Assembly (NCBI RefSeq): GCF_003024385.1
Contig: NZ_PVZN01000011.1
Span: forward strand, 104,801-168,800
Source of the DNA: Pseudomonas sp. BBP2017
GTDB lineage: Bacteria; Pseudomonadota; Gammaproteobacteria; Pseudomonadales; Pseudomonadaceae
Length of the DNA: 64,000 nt
Direction of reading: 5' to 3'
Shown: piece after piece, positions 46,777 through 56,168 of the stretch
Layout of the letters: the number at the start of each line of letters is the position of its first letter
Position numbering within the stretch: the stretch's first letter is position 1
Notes under the pieces: model-generated
The model's input: only the letters and a program-made list of their open reading frames with translations
What the model was told of the DNA's origin: nothing
Database searches by the model: none
Translations under genes and position numbers: made by a program

Positions 46777-47622
46777 TCATATGGCTTGGCTGCGCCGCGA
46801 GGGCGGCAGCAATTGGGCAATGGGGCCGGCATTGGTCGCACTGTCGTGCTGGCCGAAGCTGGCGTTGTAGGTGGCAATGATTTCGGCGGCTATGGATACG
46901 GCGATCTCGATCGGCAGCTTGCCCTTGACCTCGGCCAGGCCCATCGGGCAGCGCATGCGCTGCAGGCGCTCTTCGCTGTAGCCGCGCTCACGCAGACGGT
47001 GTTCGAACTTGACCCGCTTGGTCTTCGAGCCAATCAGGCCGAACCAGGTGAAGTCATTGCGTTTAAGAATTGCAGCGGTCAGTTCCAGGTCCAGCTGATG
47101 GTTGTGGGTCATGACGATGCAATAGCTGCCAGCAGGCAGGTCGTCGACTTCATCGACCGGCTCTTCGCTGACGATCTTGCTGACCCCGGCCGGAACCTGC
47201 TCGGGAAATTCCTGCTCGCGCGAATCGATCCAGCGCACCCGGCAGGGCAACGCGGCGAGCAAGGGTACCAGAGCGCGGCCGACATGGCCTGCACCGAACA
47301 CGGCGATCTGCGCCTGCACCTGGCCCATGGGCTCGAACAACAGCACGGTAGCGCCGCCGCAGCACTGGCCAAGGCTGGCGCCGAGGCTGAAGCGCTGCAG
47401 ATGCGGTGATTCGCGCCGCTCGGCGAGCATTTCGCGGGCGATTTTCATCGCCTTGTATTCAAGGTGGCCGCCACCAATGGTGTCGAACAGCTGTTCGGCG
47501 CTGACCACCATTTTCGAGCCGGCATTGCGGGGCGTCGAGCCGCGCTCTTCGATGATGGTCACCAGTACGCAGGCTTCACTGCGGGCTTGCAGGTCGGCGA
47601 GGGCGTTGATCCAGGTGTGCAT
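46777..47622 (-). CDS. xdhC: Xanthine dehydrogenase accessory protein XdhC
   Basis: The 281-residue XdhC/CoxI-family protein binds molybdenum cofactor and inserts its sulfurated form into xanthine dehydrogenase. Motifs: VTIIEERGSTPRNAGSKMVV, FDTIGGGHLEYKA, LGQCCGGATVLLFEP and the Rossmann AVFGAGHVGRALVPLL. It lies downstream of xdhB, separated by a REP pair. Confidence 0.94.
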   Translation of the reverse strand: MHTWINALADLQARSEACVLVTIIEERGSTPRNAGSKMVVSAEQLFDTIGGGHLEYKAMKIAREMLAERRESPHLQRFSLGASLGQCCGGATVLLFEPMGQVQAQIAVFGAGHVGRALVPLLAALPCRVRWIDSREQEFPEQVPAGVSKIVSEEPVDEVDDLPAGSYCIVMTHNHQLDLELTAAILKRNDFTWFGLIGSKTKRVKFEHRLRERGYSEERLQRMRCPMGLAEVKGKLPIEIAVSIAAEIIATYNASFGQHDSATNAGPIAQLLPPSRRSQAI

Positions 47623-47639
47623 AGTTAAATTGCCTCTTT

Positions 47640-47691
47640 AATCGCGGGGCAAGCCCGCTCCCGCAGGTAGGAGCGGGCTTGCCCCGCGATG
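47640..47691. repeat. REP pair between xdhB and xdhC
   Basis: ATCGCGGGGCAAGCCCGCTC and its inverted partner inside the operon, immediately after the xdhB stop. Confidence 0.9.
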
Positions 47692-47697
47692 AGCACA

Positions 47698-50094
47698 CTA
47701 CGGTGCTACGGTCTCAACCTCGGTAGCCGGCTGCTGCGCCGCCAGCGCCTTGCGCATCTGCTCGCAGCCCCACAGCACCCGTTCCGGGGTCGCCGGTGCG
47801 TCGATCTTCGGCTGCACCCGGTAGTCAGCAAGGCTGGCCACGGCGTCCTTGATCGCGCACCAGGCGGCGATACCCAGCATGAACGGCGGTTCGCCCACAG
47901 CTTTGGAATGAAACACGGTGTCTTCCGGGTTCTTGCGGTTTTCCACCAGCTTCACGCGGAAGTCGACCGGCATGTCCGCCACTGCCGGGATCTTGTAGCT
48001 GGCCGGGCCGTTGGTCATCAGTTTGCCCTTGGCGTTCCACACCAGTTCTTCGGTGGTCAGCCAGCCCATGCCCTGGACGTAGCCGCCTTCCACCTGGCCG
48101 ATATCAATGGCCGGATTCAGTGAGGCGCCGACGTCGTGCAGGATATCGGTGCGCAGCATCTTGTATTCGCCGGTCAGGGTGTCGACGATCACCTCGGCGC
48201 AAGCTGCGCCGAAAGCGAAGTAGTAGAACGGACGGCCACGGGCCTGGCTGCGGTCGTAGTAGATTTTCGGGGTCTTGTAGAAGCCGGTGCTCGACAGCGA
48301 CACCTGAGCAAAATAGGCCTGTTGGATCAGTGTGTCGAAGCTGATGATCTCGTCGCGGATTCGCACATGATTGTTGCGGAACTCGACGTCTTCTTCAGTC
48401 ACTTTGTATTGGCGTGCGGCGAACTCCACTAGGCGTTTCTTGATGGTCTCTGCCGCGTTCTGCGCCGCCTTGCCATTCAGGTCGGCACCGGAGGAGGCTG
48501 CTGTCGGCGAGGTGTTGGGCACCTTCTCGGTGTTGGTCGCGGTGATCTGCACGCGTTGGAAGTCGACCTGGAACACCTCGGCCACCACCTGCGCCACCTT
48601 GGTATTCAAGCCCTGGCCCATTTCGGTACCGCCATGGTTCAGGTGAATGCTGCCGTCGGTGTAGACGTGCACCAGAGCACCGGCCTGGTTGAGGAAGCTG
48701 GCGGTGAAGGAGATGCCGAATTTTACCGGGGTCAGTGCCAGGCCTTTCTTGAGGATCGGGCTGTTGGCGTTGAAGCGGCGGATCGATTCGCGGCGCTGAT
48801 GGTAGTCGGCGCTGGCTTCCAGCTCCGCAGTCATTTCCTCGAGCATGTTGTGCTCGACGGTCTGGTAGTAGTGGGTGACGTTACGCTCGCTCTTGCCGTA
48901 GTAGTTGGTCTTGCGTACCGCCAGAGGGTCGAGCGCCAGGTGGCGGGCAATGTGGTCCATCACCTCTTCGATGGCGACCATCCCCTGCGGGCCGCCGAAC
49001 CCCCGGTAGGCAGTGTTCGATGCGGTATTGGTCTTGCAGCGGTGGCCGTTGACCGTGGCGTCACCGAGGTAATAGGCATTGTCGGAGTGGAACATGGCAC
49101 GGTCGACGATCGACGCCGAGAGGTCTGGCGAGTAACCGCAGTTGCCAGCCAGCTCCAGATTGATGCCGTGCAGGCGCCCGCTGTCATCGAAGCCGACGTC
49201 ATATTCGACATAGAACGGATGGCGCTTGCCGGTCATCAGCATGTCTTCGACCCGCGGCAGACGCATTTTTGTAGGCTGGCCGGTCAGGCGGGCGATCACC
49301 GCGCACAGGCACGCCGGGCTGGCTGCCTGGGTTTCCTTGCCGCCGAAGCCACCGCCCATGCGGCGCATGTCAACCTGCACCTTGTTCATCGGTACGTCGA
49401 GAACTTCGGCGACCAGTTTCTGCACCTCGGTGGGGTTCTGGGTCGAGCAGTAGACGATCATCCCGTTGTCTTCAGTAGGCATCACCGAAGAGATCTGGGT
49501 TTCCAGGTAGAAGTGTTCCTGGCCGCCAATGTGCAGGGTACCTTGCAGACGGTGCGGCGCGCTCGCCAGGGCCGTGGCCGAGTCGCCGCGTTTGTGGGTG
49601 TGGCTGTCCAGTACGAAGTGGCGCTTGCGCAGGGCTTCGACCACGTCGAGCACCGGTTCCAGGTCTTCGTACTCAACGATCGCGGCCATCGCTGCGCGGC
49701 GTGCGGTGTCCAGGTCGCGGGCGGCGACGGCGAGCACCGGCTGGCCGACGAACTCGACCTTGTCGATGGCCAGCAGCGGGTCGCCGGGCATGATCGCACC
49801 AATGTCCTTGAGGCCCGGAATGTCTTCGTGGGTGATGGCGATGCGCACACCCTCGAAGGCGTAGCAGGGGTTGGTATCGATCTTCAGCACCCGTGCATGG
49901 GCGCGGTCGGACATGCGCGCATACACGTGCAGCTGGTTGGGGAACTCCAGGCGGTCGTCGATGTACTGCGCTTCACCGCAGACCTGTTTGTCGGCGCTGT
50001 CGTGCTTGATGCTGCGACCGACTCCGGTGGTCAGGTCCTGGCTGAACAGCTCGGCCATTTCTGCCTGGTTTTTGGCGACGTGATGGTTAGACAT
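47698..50094 (-). CDS. xdhB: Xanthine dehydrogenase molybdenum-binding subunit
   Basis: This 798-residue large subunit carries the molybdopterin domains. Visible features: GRSIKHDSADKQVCGEAQYI, MRRMGGGFGGKETQA (cofactor site), NTAYRGFGGPQGM with the substrate-site arginine, and the C-terminal VGEPPFMLGIAAWCAIKDAV containing the catalytic-region glutamate GEP. With XdhA it oxidises hypoxanthine and xanthine to urate. Start overlaps xdhA by eight bases. Confidence 0.97.
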   Translation of the reverse strand: MSNHHVAKNQAEMAELFSQDLTTGVGRSIKHDSADKQVCGEAQYIDDRLEFPNQLHVYARMSDRAHARVLKIDTNPCYAFEGVRIAITHEDIPGLKDIGAIMPGDPLLAIDKVEFVGQPVLAVAARDLDTARRAAMAAIVEYEDLEPVLDVVEALRKRHFVLDSHTHKRGDSATALASAPHRLQGTLHIGGQEHFYLETQISSVMPTEDNGMIVYCSTQNPTEVQKLVAEVLDVPMNKVQVDMRRMGGGFGGKETQAASPACLCAVIARLTGQPTKMRLPRVEDMLMTGKRHPFYVEYDVGFDDSGRLHGINLELAGNCGYSPDLSASIVDRAMFHSDNAYYLGDATVNGHRCKTNTASNTAYRGFGGPQGMVAIEEVMDHIARHLALDPLAVRKTNYYGKSERNVTHYYQTVEHNMLEEMTAELEASADYHQRRESIRRFNANSPILKKGLALTPVKFGISFTASFLNQAGALVHVYTDGSIHLNHGGTEMGQGLNTKVAQVVAEVFQVDFQRVQITATNTEKVPNTSPTAASSGADLNGKAAQNAAETIKKRLVEFAARQYKVTEEDVEFRNNHVRIRDEIISFDTLIQQAYFAQVSLSSTGFYKTPKIYYDRSQARGRPFYYFAFGAACAEVIVDTLTGEYKMLRTDILHDVGASLNPAIDIGQVEGGYVQGMGWLTTEELVWNAKGKLMTNGPASYKIPAVADMPVDFRVKLVENRKNPEDTVFHSKAVGEPPFMLGIAAWCAIKDAVASLADYRVQPKIDAPATPERVLWGCEQMRKALAAQQPATEVETVAP

Positions 50095-51541
50095 AAGCGG
50101 TCACCCGAGTCTCGATGTGCGGCGTTTGCAGTTCGATGAAGTATTTGCGCAGCAGGTTCTGCGCGCTGAGCAGACGGTATTCCTTGCTGGCACGGAAGTC
50201 CGAGAGCGGGGTGAAGTCTTCGGCCAGAGCCTGGCAGGCACGTTCGATGCTGGCCTGGTTCCAGGCCTTGCCGACCAGTGCGGCTTCACAGGCGCGCGCG
50301 CGTTTGGGGATCGCGGCCATGCCGCCGAAAGCGATGCGTGCAGCTTCAATCACACCGTTTTCGATGCGCAGGTTGAAGGCAGCGCAGACGGCTGAAATGT
50401 CGTCGTCCAGACGCTTGGATACCTTATAGGCGCGGAACGTCCAGGCGCTACGGGCGCGCGGCACAATGATCTTCTCGATGAACTCGCTTTCCTGACGAGC
50501 GGTGATGCGGTAGTCGATGAAGTAGTCTTCCAGCGCCAGGGTGCGGGTGCTCTCGCCTTTGCGCAGGACAATCTGCGCATCCAGGGCAATCAGCAAGGGT
50601 GGCGAGTCACCAATCGGCGAGGCGTTGCCGATGTTGCCGCCCAGGGTGCCCTGGTTGCGGATTTGCAGGGAGGCAAAGCGGTGCAACAGTTCGCCGAAGT
50701 CCGGGTATTCACGGCTCAAAGCGTCGTAGCAATCGGTCAGCGGGGTGGCAGCACCAATTTCAAGGTGCTCGTCGAGGCTGTCGATGCGCTTGAGTTCGGC
50801 GACGTTGCCGACATAGATCATCACCGGCAAGGTTTTGTGGAACTGGGTGACTTCCAGCGCCAGGTCGGTCCCTCCGGCGAGCAAGCGTGCTTCGGGGTGT
50901 GAGCCGTAGAGGTCGGCTAGATCGGCCACGGTCAGCGGTACCAGACAGCGCTTGTCGCCGCTGTTGAGCTCGCCGGTTTCACTCGGCGCAATGGCCTTGA
51001 GGCGGGCGATGGTCTGCGCTTGGTTGTTGTCAAACTGGTCGGGCCTGGCCTGGCAGCAGGACTGTTCGGCGGCAGCGAGGATCGGGCGGTAGCCGGTGCA
51101 GCGGCAGAGGTTGCCGGCCAGTGCTTCCTGGGCCTTGTGCAGGTCCGGGGCATCGCTGTTCTTTTGCAGGGCAAACAGCGACATGACGAATCCAGGGGTG
51201 CAGAAGCCGCACTGCGAGCCGTGGCAGTCAGCCATGGCCTGTTGCACACTGTGCAGTTGGCCCTGATGCTTGAGCCCTTCGACACTGATCAATTGCTTGC
51301 CGTGCAGCGACGAAACAAAGGTCAGGCACGAGTTCAGGCTGCGGTAGCGGATATGCTCGCGGCCGTTGTCGTCCTCGGCCAGTTCGCCGACCACTACGGT
51401 GCAGGCACCACAATCGCCGCTGGCGCAGCCTTCCTTGGTACCGGACTTGCCCAAGTGCTCGCGCAGGTATTGCAGCACTGTCAGGTTGGGATCCAGGGCA
51501 TGCTCACTGCGCAGCTCCTGGTTGAGTAGAAACTGGATCAC
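50087..51541 (-). CDS. xdhA: Xanthine dehydrogenase FeS/FAD subunit
   Basis: At 484 residues this is the two-domain small subunit: an N-terminal [2Fe-2S] ferredoxin with CASGDCGACTVVVGE, a second cluster CGFCTPGFVMS, NLCRCTGYRPIL, and a FAD domain (LAGGTDLALEVTQ, TLGGNIGNASPIGDSPP). GTG 51541 gives IQFLLNQELR and has GAGG eight bases upstream; an earlier in-frame GTG at 51553 has none. A promoter (TTGACC-17-TACAGT) and a palindrome lie upstream. Confidence 0.95.
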   Translation of the reverse strand: MIQFLLNQELRSEHALDPNLTVLQYLREHLGKSGTKEGCASGDCGACTVVVGELAEDDNGREHIRYRSLNSCLTFVSSLHGKQLISVEGLKHQGQLHSVQQAMADCHGSQCGFCTPGFVMSLFALQKNSDAPDLHKAQEALAGNLCRCTGYRPILAAAEQSCCQARPDQFDNNQAQTIARLKAIAPSETGELNSGDKRCLVPLTVADLADLYGSHPEARLLAGGTDLALEVTQFHKTLPVMIYVGNVAELKRIDSLDEHLEIGAATPLTDCYDALSREYPDFGELLHRFASLQIRNQGTLGGNIGNASPIGDSPPLLIALDAQIVLRKGESTRTLALEDYFIDYRITARQESEFIEKIIVPRARSAWTFRAYKVSKRLDDDISAVCAAFNLRIENGVIEAARIAFGGMAAIPKRARACEAALVGKAWNQASIERACQALAEDFTPLSDFRASKEYRLLSAQNLLRKYFIELQTPHIETRVTAYV

Positions 51542-51577
51542 GGAAGGCCTCACACGCGGTTTATTGTTGTTGAGCGG

Positions 51578-51606
51578 ACTGTAAGCAGACTTGATTTTTA
51601 GGTCAA
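51578..51606 (-). promoter_or_regulatory. xdhA promoter
   Basis: On the xdhA strand TTGACC (51601-51606) and TACAGT (51578-51583) are separated by 17 bases, a good sigma-70 promoter about 37 bases before the GTG start. Confidence 0.6.
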
Positions 51607-51613
51607 CAATTTT

Positions 51614-51629
51614 CTGACTTCTGGGTCAG
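51614..51629. promoter_or_regulatory. CTGAC-N6-GTCAG palindrome at the xdhA/GntR spacer
   Basis: CTGAC-TTCTGG-GTCAG has perfect 5-bp arms and lies eight bases upstream of the xdhA -35 box. Same palindrome as at 43583. The 272-base spacer has no other recognisable feature besides the promoter. Confidence 0.62.
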
Positions 51630-51813
51630 GAAAATTTACACGCCATTACCCACCTGCCACAGGCGCTTTTCTATAGAGCATAGCCCGCAGTGGTCATGGC
51701 CGAATTTTTTGCGCCATTCGTGCCAACTTCTGCCTCCAGGCCCCTGCGCGGCACCGGGGCAAGTGCGCTACAATTGCGCCTTTTGCACCGTTCAATGATT
51801 TTGAAGGAAAACC

Positions 51814-52473
51814 ATGACGTTCAAGGCGCCGGACAGCCTCTCCGAGCAAATTGCCCACTACCTGGCTGAGCGGATCATCCGCGGCGAGCTCAAGCCTGCT
51901 GAGCGTATCCAGGAGCAGAAGGTCACCCAGGCACTGAACGTCAGTCGCGGCTCGGTACGTGAAGCCTTGCTGATCCTCGAGCGTCGGCACCTGGTGACCA
52001 TCCTGCCGCGTCGTGGCGCTCATGTAACCGAGCTCGACGAACATGGCGTGCGCAGCCTGTGCACTTTGATGGGCGAGCTCTACATCCTGCTGGGCAATGC
52101 CGTTGCGCAGAACTGGCGCAATGAAGGCGACCTGCAGGCGTTCCTGAACATTCAGCAACGCCTGACCAGTGCTCTGCAGCGCCAGGACATCAAGGTCTTC
52201 GTCGAAGAAAGCTTTGCGGTGATGCGTGCGGCTTACCCGTTCGCCAACAATCCTTACCTGCAGGAAACCGTTGAAAACCTGCAGCCGGCCATGAGCCGCG
52301 CCTATTACCTGGCGCTGGATCAACGCAAGGCCGAAATGGGCGACTTCCTGGCGTTGTTCGCCAACCTGCTGGAGGCCGTGGTTGCCCGCGATCAGGCGCG
52401 CATCCGTACGGTGCTGGTCGAATACTGCCAGCGCAGCTGTGAGCTGGTGCTGGCGGCACTGGCGACTGCCTGA
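51814..52473 (+). CDS. GntR-family (FCD) regulator adjacent to xdhA and smc
   Basis: A 219-residue FadR-type regulator: DSLSEQIAHYLAERIIRGEL, LNVSRGSVREALLILERRHL for the DNA-binding domain, then an FCD-like helical domain (LYILLGNAVAQNWRNEGD, VEESFAVMRAAYPFANNPYL). AAGGAAAACC precedes the ATG. It is divergent from xdhA and ends two bases before smc, so it is the first gene of the smc transcript. It is the natural candidate for the TGAC-N6-GTCA palindrome. Confidence 0.88.
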   Translation: MTFKAPDSLSEQIAHYLAERIIRGELKPAERIQEQKVTQALNVSRGSVREALLILERRHLVTILPRRGAHVTELDEHGVRSLCTLMGELYILLGNAVAQNWRNEGDLQAFLNIQQRLTSALQRQDIKVFVEESFAVMRAAYPFANNPYLQETVENLQPAMSRAYYLALDQRKAEMGDFLALFANLLEAVVARDQARIRTVLVEYCQRSCELVLAALATA

Positions 52474-52475
52474 GC

Positions 52476-55400
52476 ATGCGCCTCAAGTGCATTCGCCTGG
52501 CCGGGTTCAAGTCGTTTGTCGATCCGACCACGGTCAACTTCCCCAGCAACATGGCAGCGGTGGTCGGGCCCAATGGCTGCGGCAAGTCCAACATCATCGA
52601 TGCAGTGCGCTGGGTGATGGGCGAAAGCTCGGCCAAAAACCTGCGTGGCGAGTCGATGACCGATGTCATCTTCAACGGCTCGACCAGCCGCAAACCAGTG
52701 AGTCAGGCCAGTATCGAGCTGGTGTTCGACAACTCGGACGGCACCCTGGTCGGTGAATACGCCGCCTACGCGGAGATCTCCATCCGCCGCAAAGTCACCC
52801 GCGACGGGCAGAACACCTATTACCTCAATGGCACCAAGTGCCGGCGTCGTGATATCACCGACATCTTCCTCGGCACCGGTCTGGGGCCGCGCAGCTATTC
52901 GATCATTGAACAGGGGATGATCTCCAAGCTGATCGAGGCCAAGCCGGAAGACCTGCGCAACTTCATCGAAGAAGCGGCCGGGATCTCCAAGTACAAGGAA
53001 CGTCGGCGCGAGACCGAGAACCGCATCCGCCGTACCCATGAAAACCTCGAGCGCCTGACCGACCTGCGCGAAGAACTGGAGCGCCAGCTCGAACGCCTGC
53101 ATCGCCAGGCCCAGGCTGCCGAGAAGTACAAGGAGTACAAGGCCGAGGAGCGTCAGCTCAAGGCACAACTGGCGGCCTTGCGTTGGCAGGCTCTGGATCA
53201 GCAGGTCGCTCAGCGCGAAGCGGTAATCGGTGATCAGGAAGTTTCCTTTGAGGCGCTGGTGGCCGAGCAGCGCAATGCCGATGCCAGCATCGAGCGCCTG
53301 CGTGATGGCCATCATGAGCTGTCCGAGCGCTTTGGGCAGGTGCAGGGGCGTTTCTATTCGGTTGGCGGCGATATCGCCCGGGTCGAGCAGAGTATCCAGC
53401 ACGGCCAGCAGCGCCTGCGCCAGCTTCAGGACGACTTCAAGGAAGCCGAGCGCTCGCGTCTGGAGACCGAGTCGCACCTGGGGCATGACCGCACCTTGCT
53501 GGCGACTCTCGGCGAAGAGCTTGCAATGCTTGAGCCTGAACAGGAAATGACCCTGGCCGCCGCCGAAGAATCGGCTGCGACCCTGGAAGAAGCCGAAGGC
53601 ACCATGCACGGCTGGCAGGAGCAGTGGGACGCGTTCAACACCCGCTCAGCCGAACCACGCCGTCAGGCTGAGGTGCAGCAGGCGCGTATTCAGCAACTCG
53701 AACAGACGCTGGAACGTCTGGCCGAGCGCCAGCGCAAGCTGGCTGAAGAGCGCGACCAGCTCAGTGCCGACCCTGAAGATGCTGCGATTCTGGAGTTGGG
53801 TGAGCAAGTGGCGAGCAGCGAGCTGGTGCTTGAAGAGCTGCAGCTGCAGGAACAACAGGTGGTCGAGCAGCTGGAAACCCTGCGCGAACAATTGCAGCAG
53901 GCCGTGCAGGCGCAGCAACAGACCCAGGGCGAATTGCAGCGCCTGGGCGGTCGCCTGGCCTCGCTTGAAGCGTTGCAGCAGGCCGCGTTGGATCCGGGCA
54001 CCGGCACCGCGCAATGGTTGCGCGAGCAGGGCCTGGAGCAGCGTCCGCGTCTGGCTGAGGGCCTGCGGGTCGAGCCGGGGTGGGAGTTGGCGGTGGAAAC
54101 CGTGCTGGGCGCGGATCTGCAGGCCGTGCTGGTGGAGGACTTCAATGGCCTTGATCTGGCAGCGTTCAGTCAGGGCGATTTGCGCTTGCTTGATTCAACG
54201 GCCGAAAGTGCGTGCATGCCGGGCAGTTTGTTCGACAAGGTTGAAGGCCGGGTCGATCTGGCGCCTTGGTTGGGGCAGGTTGTGCCGGTGGAGAACCTTG
54301 AGCAGGCGCTGGCCCAGCGCAGCCGCTTGAGCGACGGGCAGAGTCTGGTCAGCCGAGATGGCTACTGGGTTGGACGGCATTTTCTGCGGGTCAATCGCGC
54401 CAGCGATGCTCAAGGTGGGGTGCTGGCCCGTGGCCAGGAGCTGGAGCGCCTGGGGCTTGAGCACCAAGAGCTGGAGGTCGCACTCGAATTGCTTGAGGCC
54501 CGGCTGCAAGAGCAGCGCGAGCAGCAGCAAGGGTTGGAGGAGCATCGTGAACAATTGCGCCGTCGTGCTCAGGATGAGGCCCGCCAGCAGAGCGAGCTCA
54601 ACGCACGGTTGTCGGCCGGCAAGGCGCGCGCCGAGCAATTGAGCTTGCGCCGTCGACGTCTGGAGGAAGAACTGGCTGAACTGCTTGAGCAGCGCGCCCT
54701 CGAAAGCGAGAACCTCGGCGAGTCGCGCCTGCAACTGCAGGAGGCCCTTGATCTGATGGCTCAGGACACCGAGCAGCGCGAACTGCTCCTCGCTCAGCGC
54801 GACAGCCTGCGTGAGCGCCTCGACCGGGTACGTCAGGAAGCCCGTCAGCACAAGGACCACGCTCATCAGTTGGCCGTGCGCCTGGGCTCGCTGCGGGCCC
54901 AACACGATTCTACCCGTCAGGCCCTGGAACGCCTGGAGCTGCAGTCGGAGCGCCTGACGGAAAAACGCGAGCAGCTGAGCCTCAACCTTGAGGAGGGCGA
55001 AGCGCCGCTGGAAGAGTTGCGCCTGAAGCTCGAAGAATTGCTGGAAAAGCGCATGAGCGTGGATGACGAAATGCGTCAGGCACGTTTGCATATGGACGAG
55101 GCTGACCGCGAGCTGCGTGATGCGGAAAAACGCCGGACCCAGGCCGAGCAGCAAGCGCAATTGCTGCGCGGTCAGCTGGAACAGCACCGCCTGGAGTGGC
55201 AGGGGCTGAGCGTGCGGCGCAAAACCCTTCAGGAGCAGCTACAAGCCGACGGTTATGACCTGCAAGGGGTGCTTGGCACCCTCAGCGAGGGGGCCAGCGA
55301 AGAAGAGGCCGAACAGGGGCTGGAGCGCATCGACGCCCGCATCCAGCGCCTGGGCGCGATCAACCTGGCGGCCATCGATGAGTATCAGCAGCAGTCAGAG

Positions 55401-55964
55401 CGCAAGCGCTATCTGGATGCTCAGGATGCCGATCTGGTCGAAGCCCTGGACACCCTGGAAAACGTCATTCGCAAGATCGACAAGGAAACCCGCAACCGCT
55501 TCAAAGATACCTTTGATCAGATAAATGCCGGATTACAGGCACTTTTCCCAAAAGTTTTCGGTGGCGGCAGTGCTTACCTGGAACTGACGGGCGAAGATTT
55601 ACTCGATACAGGGGTAACGATCATGGCGCGGCCACCGGGCAAGAAGAACAGCACCATCCACTTGCTCTCGGGCGGGGAGAAAGCGCTGACCGCCCTGGCC
55701 CTGGTGTTTGCCATTTTCAAATTGAACCCGGCACCGTTCTGCATGCTCGATGAGGTCGATGCGCCACTGGACGATGCCAACGTCGGACGCTATGCCCGGT
55801 TGGTCAAGGAGATGAGTCAGACAGTGCAGTTCATCTATATCACCCACAACAAGATCGCCATGGAGATGGCCGATCAGTTGATGGGGGTTACCATGCATGA
55901 GCCGGGTTGCTCCCGTCTGGTTGCAGTCGATGTGGAGGAGGCGATGGCCATGGTCGACGCCTGA
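52476..55964 (+). CDS. smc: Chromosome segregation ATPase SMC
   Basis: The 1162-residue protein is a complete SMC: N-terminal Walker A in GPNGCGKSNIIDAVRWVMGE, long coiled coils (about residues 165-500 and 660-1000), a central hinge (from about residue 505, GTAQWLREQGL to GQVVPVENLEQAL), and the C-terminal signature LLSGGEKALTALALVFA with Walker B FCMLDEVDAPLDDANV. It compacts and aligns newly replicated DNA, with ScpAB encoded elsewhere. Start follows the GntR stop by two bases. Confidence 0.97.
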   Translation: MRLKCIRLAGFKSFVDPTTVNFPSNMAAVVGPNGCGKSNIIDAVRWVMGESSAKNLRGESMTDVIFNGSTSRKPVSQASIELVFDNSDGTLVGEYAAYAEISIRRKVTRDGQNTYYLNGTKCRRRDITDIFLGTGLGPRSYSIIEQGMISKLIEAKPEDLRNFIEEAAGISKYKERRRETENRIRRTHENLERLTDLREELERQLERLHRQAQAAEKYKEYKAEERQLKAQLAALRWQALDQQVAQREAVIGDQEVSFEALVAEQRNADASIERLRDGHHELSERFGQVQGRFYSVGGDIARVEQSIQHGQQRLRQLQDDFKEAERSRLETESHLGHDRTLLATLGEELAMLEPEQEMTLAAAEESAATLEEAEGTMHGWQEQWDAFNTRSAEPRRQAEVQQARIQQLEQTLERLAERQRKLAEERDQLSADPEDAAILELGEQVASSELVLEELQLQEQQVVEQLETLREQLQQAVQAQQQTQGELQRLGGRLASLEALQQAALDPGTGTAQWLREQGLEQRPRLAEGLRVEPGWELAVETVLGADLQAVLVEDFNGLDLAAFSQGDLRLLDSTAESACMPGSLFDKVEGRVDLAPWLGQVVPVENLEQALAQRSRLSDGQSLVSRDGYWVGRHFLRVNRASDAQGGVLARGQELERLGLEHQELEVALELLEARLQEQREQQQGLEEHREQLRRRAQDEARQQSELNARLSAGKARAEQLSLRRRRLEEELAELLEQRALESENLGESRLQLQEALDLMAQDTEQRELLLAQRDSLRERLDRVRQEARQHKDHAHQLAVRLGSLRAQHDSTRQALERLELQSERLTEKREQLSLNLEEGEAPLEELRLKLEELLEKRMSVDDEMRQARLHMDEADRELRDAEKRRTQAEQQAQLLRGQLEQHRLEWQGLSVRRKTLQEQLQADGYDLQGVLGTLSEGASEEEAEQGLERIDARIQRLGAINLAAIDEYQQQSERKRYLDAQDADLVEALDTLENVIRKIDKETRNRFKDTFDQINAGLQALFPKVFGGGSAYLELTGEDLLDTGVTIMARPPGKKNSTIHLLSGGEKALTALALVFAIFKLNPAPFCMLDEVDAPLDDANVGRYARLVKEMSQTVQFIYITHNKIAMEMADQLMGVTMHEPGCSRLVAVDVEEAMAMVDA

Positions 55965-56114
55965 CTGGAGGCGATAAGGCGCGAACCTGCGCTAAATGGC
56001 CCTGTCAGTTGCGACAGACGGTGTAAAGTTATCTTTGGTCGTGCTAGCTTAATGTCACTTATTTTTTGCGTGGGTAAAAACGCCTGTCAGAACATAGAGT
56101 TGGCGCCACGTTTT

Positions 56115-56138
56115 AAAGGGGTTTAAACCCTTTATTTT
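56115..56138 (+). terminator. Terminator between smc and zipA
   Basis: AAAGGG-GTTTAAA-CCCTTT followed by ATTTTTC, 30 bases before zipA. It should end the smc transcript at least partly; zipA may then depend on a promoter within 55965-56110 or on readthrough. Confidence 0.7.
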
Positions 56139-56168
56139 TCAGCATTTTTTACAGAGGCACAGGATTAC

